A stretch of DNA of 41,996 nt from Actinomycetes bacterium (GCA_021810205.1 JAJZJC010000022.1:1-41996); one strand, 5' to 3'; positions 17,018 to 25,112 are shown, counted from the first letter of the stretch. The notes: generated by a model not told the origin, from the letters alone. Made by a program: numbers and translations.

Positions 17018-18064
17018 ATGGCAACAGAGGACCGCGACAAGGCGCTGACGATGGCGCTCGGGCAGATCGAGAAGCAGTTCGGCAAGGGCTCCGTCATGCG
17101 GATGGGGGAGAGCCTCGACCTGGGCATCGAGTCCATCCCGACCGGGGCTCTCTCCCTCGATCTCGCCCTCGGGATCGGCGGCCTGCCGCGTGGCCGGATC
17201 GTGGAGATCTTCGGCCCCGAGTCCTCGGGGAAGAGCACGCTCGCGATGCACGTGGTGGCCGAGGCGCAGCGCAATGGCGGCATCTGCGCGTACGTCGACG
17301 CTGAGCACGCCATGGATCCGACCTACGCCCGGGCTATCGGGGTGAACGTCGACGATCTCCTCATCTCCCAGCCCGACACCGGTGAGCAGGCGCTCGAGAT
17401 CGCCGACATGCTCATCCGCTCGGGCGCGATCGACGTGATCGTCATCGACTCGGTCGCCGCGCTGACGCCGCGGGCCGAGATCGAAGGTGAGATGGGCGAC
17501 AGCCACGTCGGGCTGCAGGCGCGGCTCATGTCCCAGGCGCTGCGAAAGCTCACCGGCACCTTGAGCAAGTCCAACACCATCGCCGTGTTCATCAATCAGC
17601 TGCGCGAGAAGATCGGTGTGATCTACGGGTCACCTGAGACCACCCCCGGTGGTCGCGCGCTGAAGTTCTATTCGTCGGTGCGCCTGGACATCCGCCGCAC
17701 CGAGTCGATCAAGGACGGCGCCGACATCATCGGCAGCCGGACGCGGGTGAAGGTCGTGAAGAACAAGTGTGCCTCGCCATTTCGCCAGGCAGAGTTCGAC
17801 ATTATGTACGGGACGGGAATCAGCCGAGAGGGTTCGCTGCTCGACGTCGGTGTGGATTTGGGCCTGATCAAGAAGTCTGGCGCCTGGTTCACCTACGAGG
17901 GGGAGCAGCTCGGCCAAGGTCGCGAGAACGTGAAGACCTTCCTCCGTGAGAACCCCCAGCTGATGGCCGAGATCGACGACCGGGTCCGCCAGCAGCTCGC
18001 GCCCAAGCCGGCCGAGGCCGACATAGCAATGGACGCGGACAGCCAGCCGATCACCCTCGACTGA
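17018..18064 (+). CDS. recA: recombinase RecA
   Basis: A full-length 348-residue RecA. The Walker A loop is GPESSGKST (about 66-74) and Walker B is [10 protein letters not shown]; the L2 loop region contains [12 protein letters not shown] and [12 protein letters not shown]. It forms filaments on single-stranded DNA, drives strand exchange and triggers LexA cleavage. The ATG follows CAGGAGAGAATCG. No recX follows, although recX is the usual partner in actinobacteria; the next gene is on the opposite strand. Confidence 0.98.
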   Translation: MATEDRDKALTMALGQIEKQFGKGSVMRMGESLDLGIESIPTGALSLDLALGIGGLPRGRIVEIFGPESSGKSTLAMHVVAEAQRNGGICAYVDAEHAMDPTYARAIGVNVDDLLISQPDTGEQALEIADMLIRSGAIDVIVIDSVAALTPRAEIEGEMGDSHVGLQARLMSQALRKLTGTLSKSNTIAVFINQLREKIGVIYGSPETTPGGRALKFYSSVRLDIRRTESIKDGADIIGSRTRVKVVKNKCASPFRQAEFDIMYGTGISREGSLLDVGVDLGLIKKSGAWFTYEGEQLGQGRENVKTFLRENPQLMAEIDDRVRQQLAPKPAEADIAMDADSQPITLD

Positions 18065-18068
18065 GGGC

Positions 18069-18084
18069 CACGCCGTCGGGCGTG
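18069..18084. terminator. short hairpin between convergent recA and DUF3048 genes
   Basis: CACGCC-GTCG-GGCGTG is a perfect 6-bp stem with a 4-nt loop, 5 bp after the recA stop. There is no T tract, so it may act only as a weak or bidirectional terminator. Confidence 0.4.
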
Positions 18085-18107
18085 AGCGACCAGTGGTGGC
18101 GTCGCCG

Positions 18108-19265
18108 TCAGCCCGAGGGCGGTGTCGTGGTGACCGTGACGTATGTCGGTACCAGCTCGACCCACGTGGTGCCGGGCTGCAGCGAGATGGGCGCACCGGT
18201 AGTCGTCGTGAACTGCGTCGGCTGTGTGATCCCGTTGCGCGACCACTGGCCGGGAATCTCCACGCCGTTGCGGAACACGAGCGCGCTCCCGCTCGCCTGT
18301 GTGTAGAGATTGGCCTGTACTTCGAGGGCACCCTGGGAATTCTCGGCCCATGGCCCATAGGTGACGTGCACGTACTGGACGACCACGTTCGCCGCGCTGT
18401 TCTGCACGCCGTTCAAGAGGGTGTCGGGCGTCGAGCCGAAGTAACGCAGGAAGTGGCGAGTCTTTGCGTCGTAACGCCAGACGACCGGCGAGTAGCTCGA
18501 GAACGGGATCGAGACCGAGGATACCTGCTGGCCTGCTGGCACTGTGGCCGAGTAGGAGAAGAGGGGGTTGGGCGCGGCGTCTGCTGTCGGACGTAGGTGC
18601 CAGACAGCTGTCGTCGAGGTGTAGGTGTCGTAGGGAGCCACCCTGCCGACGGGGTGCTGGATGATCGATGTGTAGTCCCAGAGCTCGAAGTCGTCGATCG
18701 GAGAGGCGTGGATGTTCGCGAGGACTGGTGCGATCCCTCCGACGTGAACGAGAAGCGGGTGGCCGAGCTGCCCGAGAATGCCGATGTCGATGTTCCGGGC
18801 GGACCGGATGGGACCGACGGTCGACGTGCCGTGGCACTGGAAGACGGCGACGTAGCGGGTGATCCTGCCCTCGACCGGCTCCTCGAAGACGATGTCCGCG
18901 GCTGTGAGCCCCGACTGGGGTCGGGCTGTGGGGTAGTTGTCCACCTTCACCGCGAGCGCTGCGCGTGGCGGCACGACCCCACCGGGCGCGGGCAGCCCGG
19001 TGAGCGGACAGTCGGGGCCGTGTGCCACCGCAGCGGCGGAAGCGGTCGTAGAAGGCGAGCTCGTCGGCGTCGCGGCGGGTGCGTTCGTCGGCGCGGGTGC
19101 CTTGGTTGGGGCCGCGCTCGGGAGGCCGGCCGCACAGCCGGCGAGGACGGCACCTGCCGCGCCAAGGGCGAGGAGCCGGACCGTCGCTGCCCCTCGGCGG
19201 GAGCGAGTGGGGGGCCGGGGGACGGCGCGAGACCTGAGGCGGTCCGTGGGACGCATTCGTGCCAT
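18108..19265 (-). CDS. DUF3048 (YerB-like) lipoprotein
   Basis: A 385-residue secreted lipoprotein. After a basic N-terminus, LLALGAAGAVLAGC gives a clear lipobox with the lipidated Cys near residue 39. A Thr/Ala/Pro-rich linker follows, then the DUF3048 domain: ALAVKVDNYPTARPQSGL, ADIVFEEPVEGRITRYVAVF, GPIRSARNIDI and a C-terminal half ending in strands. Its biochemical role is not known to me; homologues are cell-surface proteins. The ATG at 19265 (MARMRPTD) has a weak site; the ATG at 19256 is the alternative. It is convergent with recA and divergent from the acyltransferase. Confidence 0.85.
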   Translation of the reverse strand: MARMRPTDRLRSRAVPRPPTRSRRGAATVRLLALGAAGAVLAGCAAGLPSAAPTKAPAPTNAPAATPTSSPSTTASAAAVAHGPDCPLTGLPAPGGVVPPRAALAVKVDNYPTARPQSGLTAADIVFEEPVEGRITRYVAVFQCHGTSTVGPIRSARNIDIGILGQLGHPLLVHVGGIAPVLANIHASPIDDFELWDYTSIIQHPVGRVAPYDTYTSTTAVWHLRPTADAAPNPLFSYSATVPAGQQVSSVSIPFSSYSPVVWRYDAKTRHFLRYFGSTPDTLLNGVQNSAANVVVQYVHVTYGPWAENSQGALEVQANLYTQASGSALVFRNGVEIPGQWSRNGITQPTQFTTTTGAPISLQPGTTWVELVPTYVTVTTTPPSG

Positions 19266-19376
19266 TGTCGACCCTGGATCGCCGCCGATGGGGGATGCCG
19301 GACGAGCTGCGTGCAATCCCTGGTGAGCGGCGTGCCCGAGCCAGGTGCCGGGCGCTGGGAGATAGCGTCGTCGTCG

Positions 19377-20042
19377 ATGGGATCGACGCGAGCACTGCGT
19401 GACGCCTTGCGCTGCATGGCTGCAGAGGCGGGGCGCCGAGCATGGGACTGGTCGCATGTCGCGCTGGCGATCGGCCCCGCCGACGCGCGCGCCCAGCACT
19501 TCGCGGCCTTCGGAGCAGGCAGCCTGCTCGCCTTCCCGACTGGCACCCTCTACAACGAGGGCTCCATCCACGTCGGAGAGGGAACCATGATCGGGCCCTA
19601 CGTCACGTTGACGGCCGGTATGGCACCCGGCCAGCAGATGCTGTCGTCCCCGGTGGTCCGCATCGGTGACCGGGTGGTCATCGGGCGGGGTAGCCATGTC
19701 GTCGGTCACTGGTCGATCGACATCGGCGACGACGTCCAGACGGGGCCTTACGTGTACATCACCGATCAGAACCACGGTTATGAAGACCCAGACGAGCCCA
19801 TCGGGCGGCAGTGGCCGGTCGACGCCGGCGTATCGATCGGCGTGGGGAGCTGGCTGGGTGCCCACGCGGTGGTGCTTCCTGGCGCGCAGATCGGGCGGCA
19901 CGTGGTCGTCGCGGCGGGCGCCGTCGTGCGCGGCGAGGTACCGGACCACTGCGTCGTCGCGGGAGTTCCCGCTCGCGTGGTACGGCGCTGGTCCGAGGAG
20001 ACCGGCTGGGTCGACGTGGCGCACTCCGCACCGTCGTCGTGA
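19377..20042 (+). CDS. hexapeptide-repeat (left-handed beta-helix) acyltransferase
   Basis: About 221 residues. The C-terminal two thirds carry hexapeptide repeats typical of a left-handed beta-helix (VGEGTMIGPYVTL, IGDRVVIGRGSHVVGH, IDIGDDVQTGPYVYI, GVSIGVGSWLGAHAVVLPGAQIG, VVAAGAVV). The likely catalytic His is in TDQNHGYEDPDEPI, and VAGVPARVVRRW is the family's usual C-terminal signature. Such enzymes acetylate sugars or similar acceptors from acetyl-CoA as trimers; the acceptor here is unknown. The ATG at 19377 lacks a clear ribosome binding site. A broken LOG-like gene follows directly. Confidence 0.87.
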   Translation: MGSTRALRDALRCMAAEAGRRAWDWSHVALAIGPADARAQHFAAFGAGSLLAFPTGTLYNEGSIHVGEGTMIGPYVTLTAGMAPGQQMLSSPVVRIGDRVVIGRGSHVVGHWSIDIGDDVQTGPYVYITDQNHGYEDPDEPIGRQWPVDAGVSIGVGSWLGAHAVVLPGAQIGRHVVVAAGAVVRGEVPDHCVVAGVPARVVRRWSEETGWVDVAHSAPSS

Positions 20043-20072
20043 GCACCAAGAGGAAGTGAGCACCAAGAGGAC
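20039..20072. repeat. 17-bp tandem duplication at the acyltransferase stop
   Basis: GTGAGCACCAAGAGGA occurs at 20039-20054 and 20056-20071. The first copy spans the acyltransferase stop (TGA 20040-20042) and the second supplies the GTG start of the broken downstream gene. Confidence 0.92.
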
Positions 20073-20480
20073 GTCGCGCGGCGTCCAGGTCGTCGTCGCG
20101 GTCATCGGCACCGGGCATGCCGACGGTGCGACGGAGGCCGCAGCCCGAGAGGTCGGCGCGTGCGTCGCCCGGGCAGGCGCCCTGCCCGTGACCGGGCGGC
20201 CTTGGCGGGGTGATGGCTGCAGCGTCGCGCGGTGCGCACGACGCTGGAGACGGTGCTCGGGCTGCCGCCGGGCAACCGGCGCACTGAGGCGAACCCGCGG
20301 GTCACCATCGCGGTCCCGACCGGCCTCGGGGAGCTGCGGAACTGGCTGGTCGTGCGTGCCGGCGCCGTGGCGCTCGCCCTGTGGCTCGTTGCCGGGCCCG
20401 GCGGCGCGGTCGGTGCGCCCCGCTCCAGGGTCGGCGCAAGCGGGCGGTCGGATGCGACGGCCGGTGATGCACGCAGGTGC
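20056..20480 (+). pseudogene. broken LOG/TIGR00725-like Rossmann nucleotide-binding gene
   Basis: Fragments of one protein family appear in order but in different frames. From the GTG at 20056 comes VVVAVIGTGHADGATE and CVARAGALPVTG; after a frame change, GLGGVMAAASRGAHDAG; then, after another change, GNRRTEANPRVTIAVPTG and GELRNWLVVRAGAVALAL. These match the N-terminal Rossmann strand, the GGLGGVM loop and the PTGLGE..NxLVVR region of TIGR00725/lysine decarboxylase-like proteins. The GGGxGTLSE loop, which should lie between VVRAG and VALAL, is gone. At least two frameshifts and one internal deletion make a working product very unlikely. The 3' limit is approximate. Confidence 0.7.
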
Positions 20481-20600
20481 AGCCCCTATTGTCCATCGGT
20501 GACCAGGGACGACGGCTTGGCCGCCAGGCACGTTGCAGCGCAGTGGGTGCTATACTTCTGCCATCTCGGGTCGGTGACTCGCTAGAGGGGTAGGTGGGGC

Positions 20601-20774
20601 ATGAAGCGTGGGGCTTGCGGCATCGACTGTGACGTCATGTCGCGCGACAGCCGTCCGTCCGCCTCGTCAGTGCGTGCATGTGTGCGCACCCCTCGGCTCG
20701 GTTATCACCTAGGAAGTCGCGGACCGTGTGGTTCCCTGTGCTCCATGGGCGGGGGTTTCTGTAACGGTCTGTGA
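20601..20774 (+). CDS. 57-residue Cys-containing small ORF ending at a strong terminator
   Basis: The ATG at 20601 follows GGGGTAGGTGGGG, and the 57-codon frame ends with TGA at 20772-20774, one base before a strong hairpin. It begins MKRGACGIDCD and ends CGSLCSMGGGFCNGL, with six Cys residues in all. A TATACT hexamer at 20551-20556 could be a -10 element, though no good -35 is visible. I recognise no family. The Cys pattern could suit a metal-binding or modified peptide, but the frame could also be chance within a non-coding RNA of about 250 nt bounded by the same promoter and terminator. It does not resemble tmRNA, RNase P RNA or SRP RNA. Confidence 0.4.
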   Translation: MKRGACGIDCDVMSRDSRPSASSVRACVRTPRLGYHLGSRGPCGSLCSMGGGFCNGL

Positions 20775-20832
20775 GGTGTCGGCCCCCCTTCCCCATCCCC
20801 ATCCCCCGGGGGGCCGACACCGACCTCTTTTT
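20775..20832 (+). terminator. strong rho-independent terminator
   Basis: GGTGTCGGCCCCCC (20775-20788) pairs perfectly with GGGGGGCCGACACC (20808-20821) across a 19-nt C-rich loop, and a T5 run follows at 20828-20832. The T run lies on the right, so it stops plus-strand transcription coming from the small ORF region. Confidence 0.9.
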
Positions 20833-20925
20833 GCTGACGCCTCGTTCGTGACGACGAGTGGGGCGGCCGTCTTTCCACCCGCCTCCCTCGCGCTGTCAGA
20901 GGGCTCTCTCGCGCTGGCCGAGGGC

Positions 20926-21621
20926 TCAGCCCGTCGGGGATCCCCGGACCGGATCGCGTCGACACGGGAGCGGCATCGCCGAGGCGCCAGGTAGGGGCGA
21001 GCGCGCGAAGCGTGCGATCACGAGGGCTTGCACCTCGGCGGCGCCAGCGTCGTGGAGCGCTGCTGCCGCGGACTGTAGGTGGGCGCCGGTGGTGTACACG
21101 TCGTCGAGGAGCAGCACGCGTCGTCCCGCGACGTCGGGCGAGGCCACGAACGCGTCGCGGCACGCCCGACGGCGCCCGACGGCGCCCGACCGCGCCGTGC
21201 GGACCGAGAGCCAGGGTGACACCGGCCCGAGACCGGCGTCCGCTGCCACCGTGCTCAACGGATGCGGCGGCGGCCGGCCGCCAGGGCCGGAGGGAACCAC
21301 CACGGTCGTGTCCGCGCTCCCCAGCGGCATGCTCGAAACATGGGCGTGAGCGAAGCCGGCGAGAAGGGAGGCGAGGAAGGCGGTCTGGCGCCGGGCGGCG
21401 ACATGTGTCGCGGACTTGTACTGGCGCAGGGCACGGTAGATGGTGCTCGACGAGGTCACGGTCGTGATCGCGCGCACCGGCAGCAGCGGACGCCCGAGCG
21501 ACACGGCGACATCCCGGCACGACGTGCACACCGAGTAGCGCCACGAGGCGGGACCCGCGCAGATCCTGCACACCGCGCTCTCGTCGGGACGCGTCGAGCG
21601 CGGGGCGACGAGAGGTCCCAT
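20926..21621 (-). CDS. ComF-family phosphoribosyltransferase-like protein
   Basis: A 231-residue protein. Near the N-terminus is a zinc-finger-like set of Cys (CRICAGPASWRYSVCTSC), and at about residues 160-185 is the PRPP-binding loop RRVLLLDDVYTTGAHL. Both are ComF/GntX hallmarks; ComF proteins support DNA uptake or recombination in some bacteria. The ATG at 21621 starts close to the zinc motif. The open frame continues upstream into a LigD-like remnant, which is not part of the family and is annotated separately. A 10-bp duplication in the middle of the gene adds Arg residues. Confidence 0.82.
   Translation of the reverse strand: MGPLVAPRSTRPDESAVCRICAGPASWRYSVCTSCRDVAVSLGRPLLPVRAITTVTSSSTIYRALRQYKSATHVAARRQTAFLASLLAGFAHAHVSSMPLGSADTTVVVPSGPGGRPPPHPLSTVAADAGLGPVSPWLSVRTARSGAVGRRRACRDAFVASPDVAGRRVLLLDDVYTTGAHLQSAAAALHDAGAAEVQALVIARFARSPLPGASAMPLPCRRDPVRGSPTG
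21161..21190. repeat. 10-bp tandem repeat inside comF
   Basis: GGCGCCCGAC occurs at 21171-21180 and 21181-21190 with a near copy, CACGCCCGAC, at 21161-21170. Because 10 is not a multiple of three, copy-number changes would shift the frame. Confidence 0.85.
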
Positions 21622-21691
21622 GGGCGCGGCAGCGTAGCGGAGGGGTGCGCGCAGGCCGCGAGCCCCTTGCCGCTCGCCGTCTTGCGACCGC

Positions 21692-21939
21692 TCAGCCCAT
21701 GTGGTTGCGCATCGGGTCGAACAGCGAGATGACCGGGTCCGCACCGTCACGGTCTCGATCCACCCAGGGCGCCGCGCGGGGGAGCGCTTTTGGAAGGACG
21801 ACTCACCTGTCGCGCCGTCGGGGTAGCGCTCGAGGACGGTCGGGCGCTCGTAGAGGTTGCTCGGGTTCGTGACCGTGACCGTTCGCCCCTCGGCCACCAC
21901 CTCGGTGTGTGACGACTGGCGAATCGGCATCGCGCCCAT
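21692..21939 (-). pseudogene. remnant of a LigD-type DNA polymerase/primase domain gene
   Basis: Minus-strand codons from 21939 read MPIRQSSHTEVVAEGRTVTV and TNPSNLY, then ERPTVLERYPDG, SSFQKR and GWIETVTV. These match in order the start of the LigD polymerase-type domain (GR-T-V-TNPDKVL, RPTxLERYPDG, FFQKxxP, WIxTVTV). The roughly 40 residues normally between the first two blocks (TKxDxxxYY) are missing, and nothing family-like follows WIETVTV. In a neighbouring frame DPVISLFDPMRNHMG runs to a stop at 21692; its origin is unknown. The stretch fills the 500 bp between comF and the ABC-F gene, which hold no other gene I can see. Confidence 0.65.
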
Positions 21940-22126
21940 TCTTCGCGCGCGCCGGCACTGCAGCGCTCAGCGACGCGTCACGCCGGCAAGCGCCAGGTGC
22001 CTGACGAGCGCAGCATCGCGGGGCTGTCCCCCAACGCAACAACCGCTCCACTTCCGCTTCACGGAGACGCAGGGGAAGCAAGGGGTGTTCGCCCGGATCC
22101 CTATGGCAGTGATCACACCCCGCCGG

Positions 22127-23725
22127 TCAGCGAAGCTCCACTTGATCGAGGAAGTCGTCGCGCCAGTAATCGAAACGCTCCTCGGGCAGGAGAAGCGCGT
22201 GCGTCGGCTCGAGCGCCTCCACGAAGCTCCGGTCGTGACTGACGGCGACGACCGTGCCCGGCCACGCGCTGAGCATGGAGGCGACCGCGGCGACGGACGG
22301 CGGGTCGAGGTTGTTGGTCGGTTCGTCGAGCACGAGGACGTTTGCCCATCCCGCCGCGAGCATCGCCAGGCCGAGCTTCGCGCGTTCGCCCCCTGAGAGG
22401 CTGCCCGCCATCTGGGTGGCGAGCTCTCCGGCAAGTCCGAACGAGCCGAGCAAGGCGCGCCGGTCCGCTTGGGCCACGAGGACGGTGTCATCGATGTTGT
22501 CGATCGCGCTCTTTTGGAGGTCCACCTGCTCGTGCTCTTGGGCGAAGTAGCCGAGGGTCACGTTATGGCCGAGGAGAACCTCACCTGCCACGGGTTCCTG
22601 TGCGCCGGCGATGCACCGCAAGAGGCTCGACTTTCCTGCGCCGTTGCGCCCCACCACGATGGCGCGTTCGCCACGGCGCAACGCCATCGAGACCTCGTGC
22701 AGGACGTGCACCGGGCCGTAGGAAACGGCCAGTCTCGAAACTTCGAGCGGCGTCTCACCGGCACGGGCTGGCGCTGGGAGGCGGAATTGGACGTGGCGCT
22801 CCCTGGTCGCCCGCGTCGTCTGGTGCTTCTTCAGGCGCTCCACTCGGGTATCGAACGACTTCGCTGCTCGTGCCCGCCTGGCGGTGCCACCGCGCATGGA
22901 GTCGGCGAGCGCGGACAGGCGCTTCACCTCTCGCTCTTGGCGCACGGCCAGTCGGTCCTGCTGGTCCCGGCGCGCCGACAGCTGCGCCCGGTAGCTGGTG
23001 TAGGTGCCCTTGAACTCCACGAGCGCGCCAGCCTGGAGATGCAACACCTTCGTGATCGACCGGTCGAGCAGGGTGAGGTCGTGGCTCACGATCAGCAGCG
23101 CGCCCGGGAACCGGTCGAGCTGCTCCATCAGCCACCGCTTGGCCGGCACGTCGAGGTGATTGGTCGGCTCGTCGAGGATCATGACCTCGGGTTGCCCGAA
23201 CAGCGCGCGCATGAGGTCGAGGCGCCGTCGTTGGCCCCCCGACAAGCTGTCAGCGTCCTCGAAGAGCAGCTCCTGGCGGAGGCCAAGTCCGTCGGCCATC
23301 CGGGCGAGCGTCGACTCGGCCTCGTAGCCCCCGAGTGCTCGATAGCGCTCCTCGGTCTCCGAGAAGACGGTGATGTGCTCCGCCGTGGGATCGGCGGCCA
23401 TGCGTTTGCGTGCCTCGGTGAGCGCTACGTCGAGGCGATCGAGTCCACGGGCGGACAGCACGTGCGACAATGCGCTCGGATCGGTGCCGAGGCCGGTGGC
23501 GACGGGCACCTGGGGGAGATAGCTCAACGACCCGCTCACCTGCACCTCACCGGTCGAGGCGAGGTGCGGCATCGACTCCCCGACGAGGACGGAGACGAGC
23601 GACGACTTGCCCGCTCCGTTGCGCCCAACGATGGCTGCCTTGTCGCCAGCGTTCACCACGAACGATGCGTCATGGAGCAGTTGGCGCCCGGCCACGGTGA
23701 CCGAGATGTTCGTGGCGGTGAGCAT
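22127..23725 (-). CDS. ABC-F family ATPase
   Basis: A 532-residue protein with two ABC ATPase domains and no membrane segments. Each has Walker A (IVGRNGAGKSS, VVGRNGAGKSS), a signature (LSGGQRRRLDLMRAL, LSGGERAKLGLAML) and Walker B (VMILDEPTNHLD, VLVLDEPTNNLD). A charged linker of about 80 residues between them is the P-site tRNA interaction motif typical of ABC-F translation factors. Some members protect ribosomes from antibiotics and others rescue stalled ribosomes; sequence alone does not decide. The ATG at 23725 (MLTATNISVTVAG) fits the domain start. The start lies inside the end of the upstream regulator frame. Confidence 0.9.
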   Translation of the reverse strand: MLTATNISVTVAGRQLLHDASFVVNAGDKAAIVGRNGAGKSSLVSVLVGESMPHLASTGEVQVSGSLSYLPQVPVATGLGTDPSALSHVLSARGLDRLDVALTEARKRMAADPTAEHITVFSETEERYRALGGYEAESTLARMADGLGLRQELLFEDADSLSGGQRRRLDLMRALFGQPEVMILDEPTNHLDVPAKRWLMEQLDRFPGALLIVSHDLTLLDRSITKVLHLQAGALVEFKGTYTSYRAQLSARRDQQDRLAVRQEREVKRLSALADSMRGGTARRARAAKSFDTRVERLKKHQTTRATRERHVQFRLPAPARAGETPLEVSRLAVSYGPVHVLHEVSMALRRGERAIVVGRNGAGKSSLLRCIAGAQEPVAGEVLLGHNVTLGYFAQEHEQVDLQKSAIDNIDDTVLVAQADRRALLGSFGLAGELATQMAGSLSGGERAKLGLAMLAAGWANVLVLDEPTNNLDPPSVAAVASMLSAWPGTVVAVSHDRSFVEALEPTHALLLPEERFDYWRDDFLDQVELR

Positions 23726-24564
23726 GAGCGGTGCTGAGCAAGAGGGACGCAAGTGGCGACACACGAGACGATCGACGCGCGCGGAGCAACGAGCCGATCA
23801 GTGTAGCGGGCAGGACCGCGCTCGCACTCGCTCCCGTGCCCGAGGCGGTGTCCCGGCGATGCTTTGCCTTGGACCAGGAGGTCCGCCCAGACGCACTTGC
23901 CGTCGATGCGAGGCTCGGTGCCCCATGCAACGCAGCGCATGGTCACGAGCATCAATCCTCGTCCATGCTCGGCGTTCAAGGCGGCCACCTTCGGTTCCGG
24001 CATGCCGCCGCCGTAGCCGAGCGTGAGATCGCGCGCGAAGTTGCGGTGGACGAGCGCATTGGCCACCAGCTCGCTTACGACGAGCGAGATGTCCTCAGTT
24101 GCGGCGGTGCAGTCGCAATCGCGGCAACGGTCGACGGCGAAACGCCGCGCTCTTGGCACCTCGCGGGTGCCAGGTCCCCCGTGGAGCGTTGCTGAACGGG
24201 GGGTGCGGTGACTCACGTCGTTGAGAAGGTCCACCACGTAGGCCATGTCCTGTGAGTTGCCGAGGAATGTGTCCGCCGCCTCGACTGCGACGGCACTGTC
24301 GGGCGAAGGGGAACCGCTGTCCACGGCGATCATCGCCGCCGGGCTCACTCGCCGGAGCGCGGTCAGCACCTCGTGGCCGGCAAGGTCGGGAAGGCCGAGA
24401 TCAAGCACCACGATGACGGGCTGGTGCGCCTTCGCGGGATCGATCGCGGCGACGCCGTCGGCCGCCTCGGCGACCACCTCGAAACCCCCGCGGGCATGTA
24501 GCAGGCCCTTGAGCGGGCCACGGAGCTCTGCGACGTCGTCGACCAAGACGACTTGGATGGGCAC
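23653..24564 (-). CDS. response-regulator/anti-sigma histidine-kinase fusion, probably degenerate
   Basis: About 303 residues from a GTG at 24564 (VPIQVVLVDDVAELR). Residues 1-118 form a receiver domain with the acidic pair VDD and the phosphoacceptor Asp in VLDLGLPDLAG. The conserved Lys after the fifth strand is missing (DTFLGNSQD, where KP or KS is expected). From about residue 125 comes an RsbW/SpoIIAB-like HATPase_c_2 domain with the N box ELVANALVH and G2 box HGRGLMLV. The strand holding the G1-box Asp seems deleted (DLTLGYGGGMPEP), so ATP binding is doubtful. About 70 unrelated residues then run into the ABC-F gene start. Probably once part of a partner-switching system. Confidence 0.65.
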   Translation of the reverse strand: MPIQVVLVDDVAELRGPLKGLLHARGGFEVVAEAADGVAAIDPAKAHQPVIVVLDLGLPDLAGHEVLTALRRVSPAAMIAVDSGSPSPDSAVAVEAADTFLGNSQDMAYVVDLLNDVSHRTPRSATLHGGPGTREVPRARRFAVDRCRDCDCTAATEDISLVVSELVANALVHRNFARDLTLGYGGGMPEPKVAALNAEHGRGLMLVTMRCVAWGTEPRIDGKCVWADLLVQGKASPGHRLGHGSECERGPARYTDRLVAPRASIVSCVATCVPLAQHRSCSPPRTSRSPWPGANCSMTHRSW

Positions 24565-24715
24565 GAGCGAGCAGCTTGGTGCATGCCGTGTGTCGGCACT
24601 CCGTCCGTCGTGTCCGGCTTCGTCTTCGCGTCGGATCACGCGAACGAGAGGAGCTCCGTAGTCGTCGCGCGTGGCGACGCCACGGAGTCTCGGCGGGGTC
24701 GGCTTCCGGGCCGCG

Positions 24716-24753
24716 GTGCTCGGGTGGAGCGTGCTCGGGTGGAGCGTGCTCGG
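24716..24753. repeat. 15-bp tandem repeat, 2.5 copies
   Basis: GTGCTCGGGTGGAGC occurs at 24716-24730 and 24731-24745, with the first 8 bp again at 24746-24753, in non-coding DNA before the response-regulator fusion. Confidence 0.93.
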
Positions 24754-24791
24754 CGATGATGAGGGTGTGGCGCTCGTGAGCAGAAGGTGGC

Positions 24792-24965
24792 ATGCCCATG
24801 TTGCGAATTCCACTGACCGAGCGGTTCTCGCTCGCCGAACCTGTTCTCGCCGCACCTGTTGTTGGGGCGCCAATGGCATTCGTCGGAGGCGGTGACCTCG
24901 TGCCCCGGTTTCCGCCGGCGGGGAAGATGAGGGGGACACTGGTGCCCGCACCGGTCGTCTCCTGA
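24792..24965 (+). CDS. 57-residue ORF resembling a nitronate monooxygenase N-terminal stub
   Basis: The ATG at 24792 follows AGAAGGTGG at good spacing. It begins MPMLRIPLTERFSLAEPVLA and APVVGAP, close to the first strand of nitronate monooxygenase/FMN-dependent dioxygenases (TPLTERF-x3-PVLAAPMAG). The FMN-binding barrel is absent: after GGGDLVPRF the frame reads unrelated residues and ends. It is best read as the surviving 5' end of a deleted gene; whether the stub is translated is unknown. Confidence 0.4.
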   Translation: MPMLRIPLTERFSLAEPVLAAPVVGAPMAFVGGGDLVPRFPPAGKMRGTLVPAPVVS

Positions 24966-25012
24966 GCCGGCAGGTGCCAGACCTCCCTCGTTGCGAGATA
25001 TCTTGCAGTCCC

Positions 25013-25088
25013 GGGCCGCTAGCTCATCGGGAAGAGCAGGGGACTTTTAATCCCAAGGTGCCGGGATCGAGACCCGGGCGGCCCACCA
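25013..25088 (+). tRNA. tRNA-Lys(UUU)
   Basis: A 76-nt tRNA with CCA encoded. GGGCCGC (25013-25019) pairs with GCGGCCC (25078-25084). The anticodon loop CTTTTAA carries TTT. The D arm is GCTC...GAGC. Two features are atypical: the T loop begins A-T-C (ATCGAGA) instead of T-T-C, and the first anticodon-stem pair is G-A. It may still be functional. An integrase remnant starts 25 bp after its 3' end, which marks it as a likely integration site. Confidence 0.88.
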
Positions 25089-25112
25089 GGTCACAGGCGG
25101 TAGGACCGTGAA

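Noticed and set aside
20545-20832. Possible tmRNA, RNase P RNA or SRP RNA
   Set aside because: None of their conserved cores (tRNA-like end, GAGGAAAGUC, GGAAGCAG apical loop) is present.
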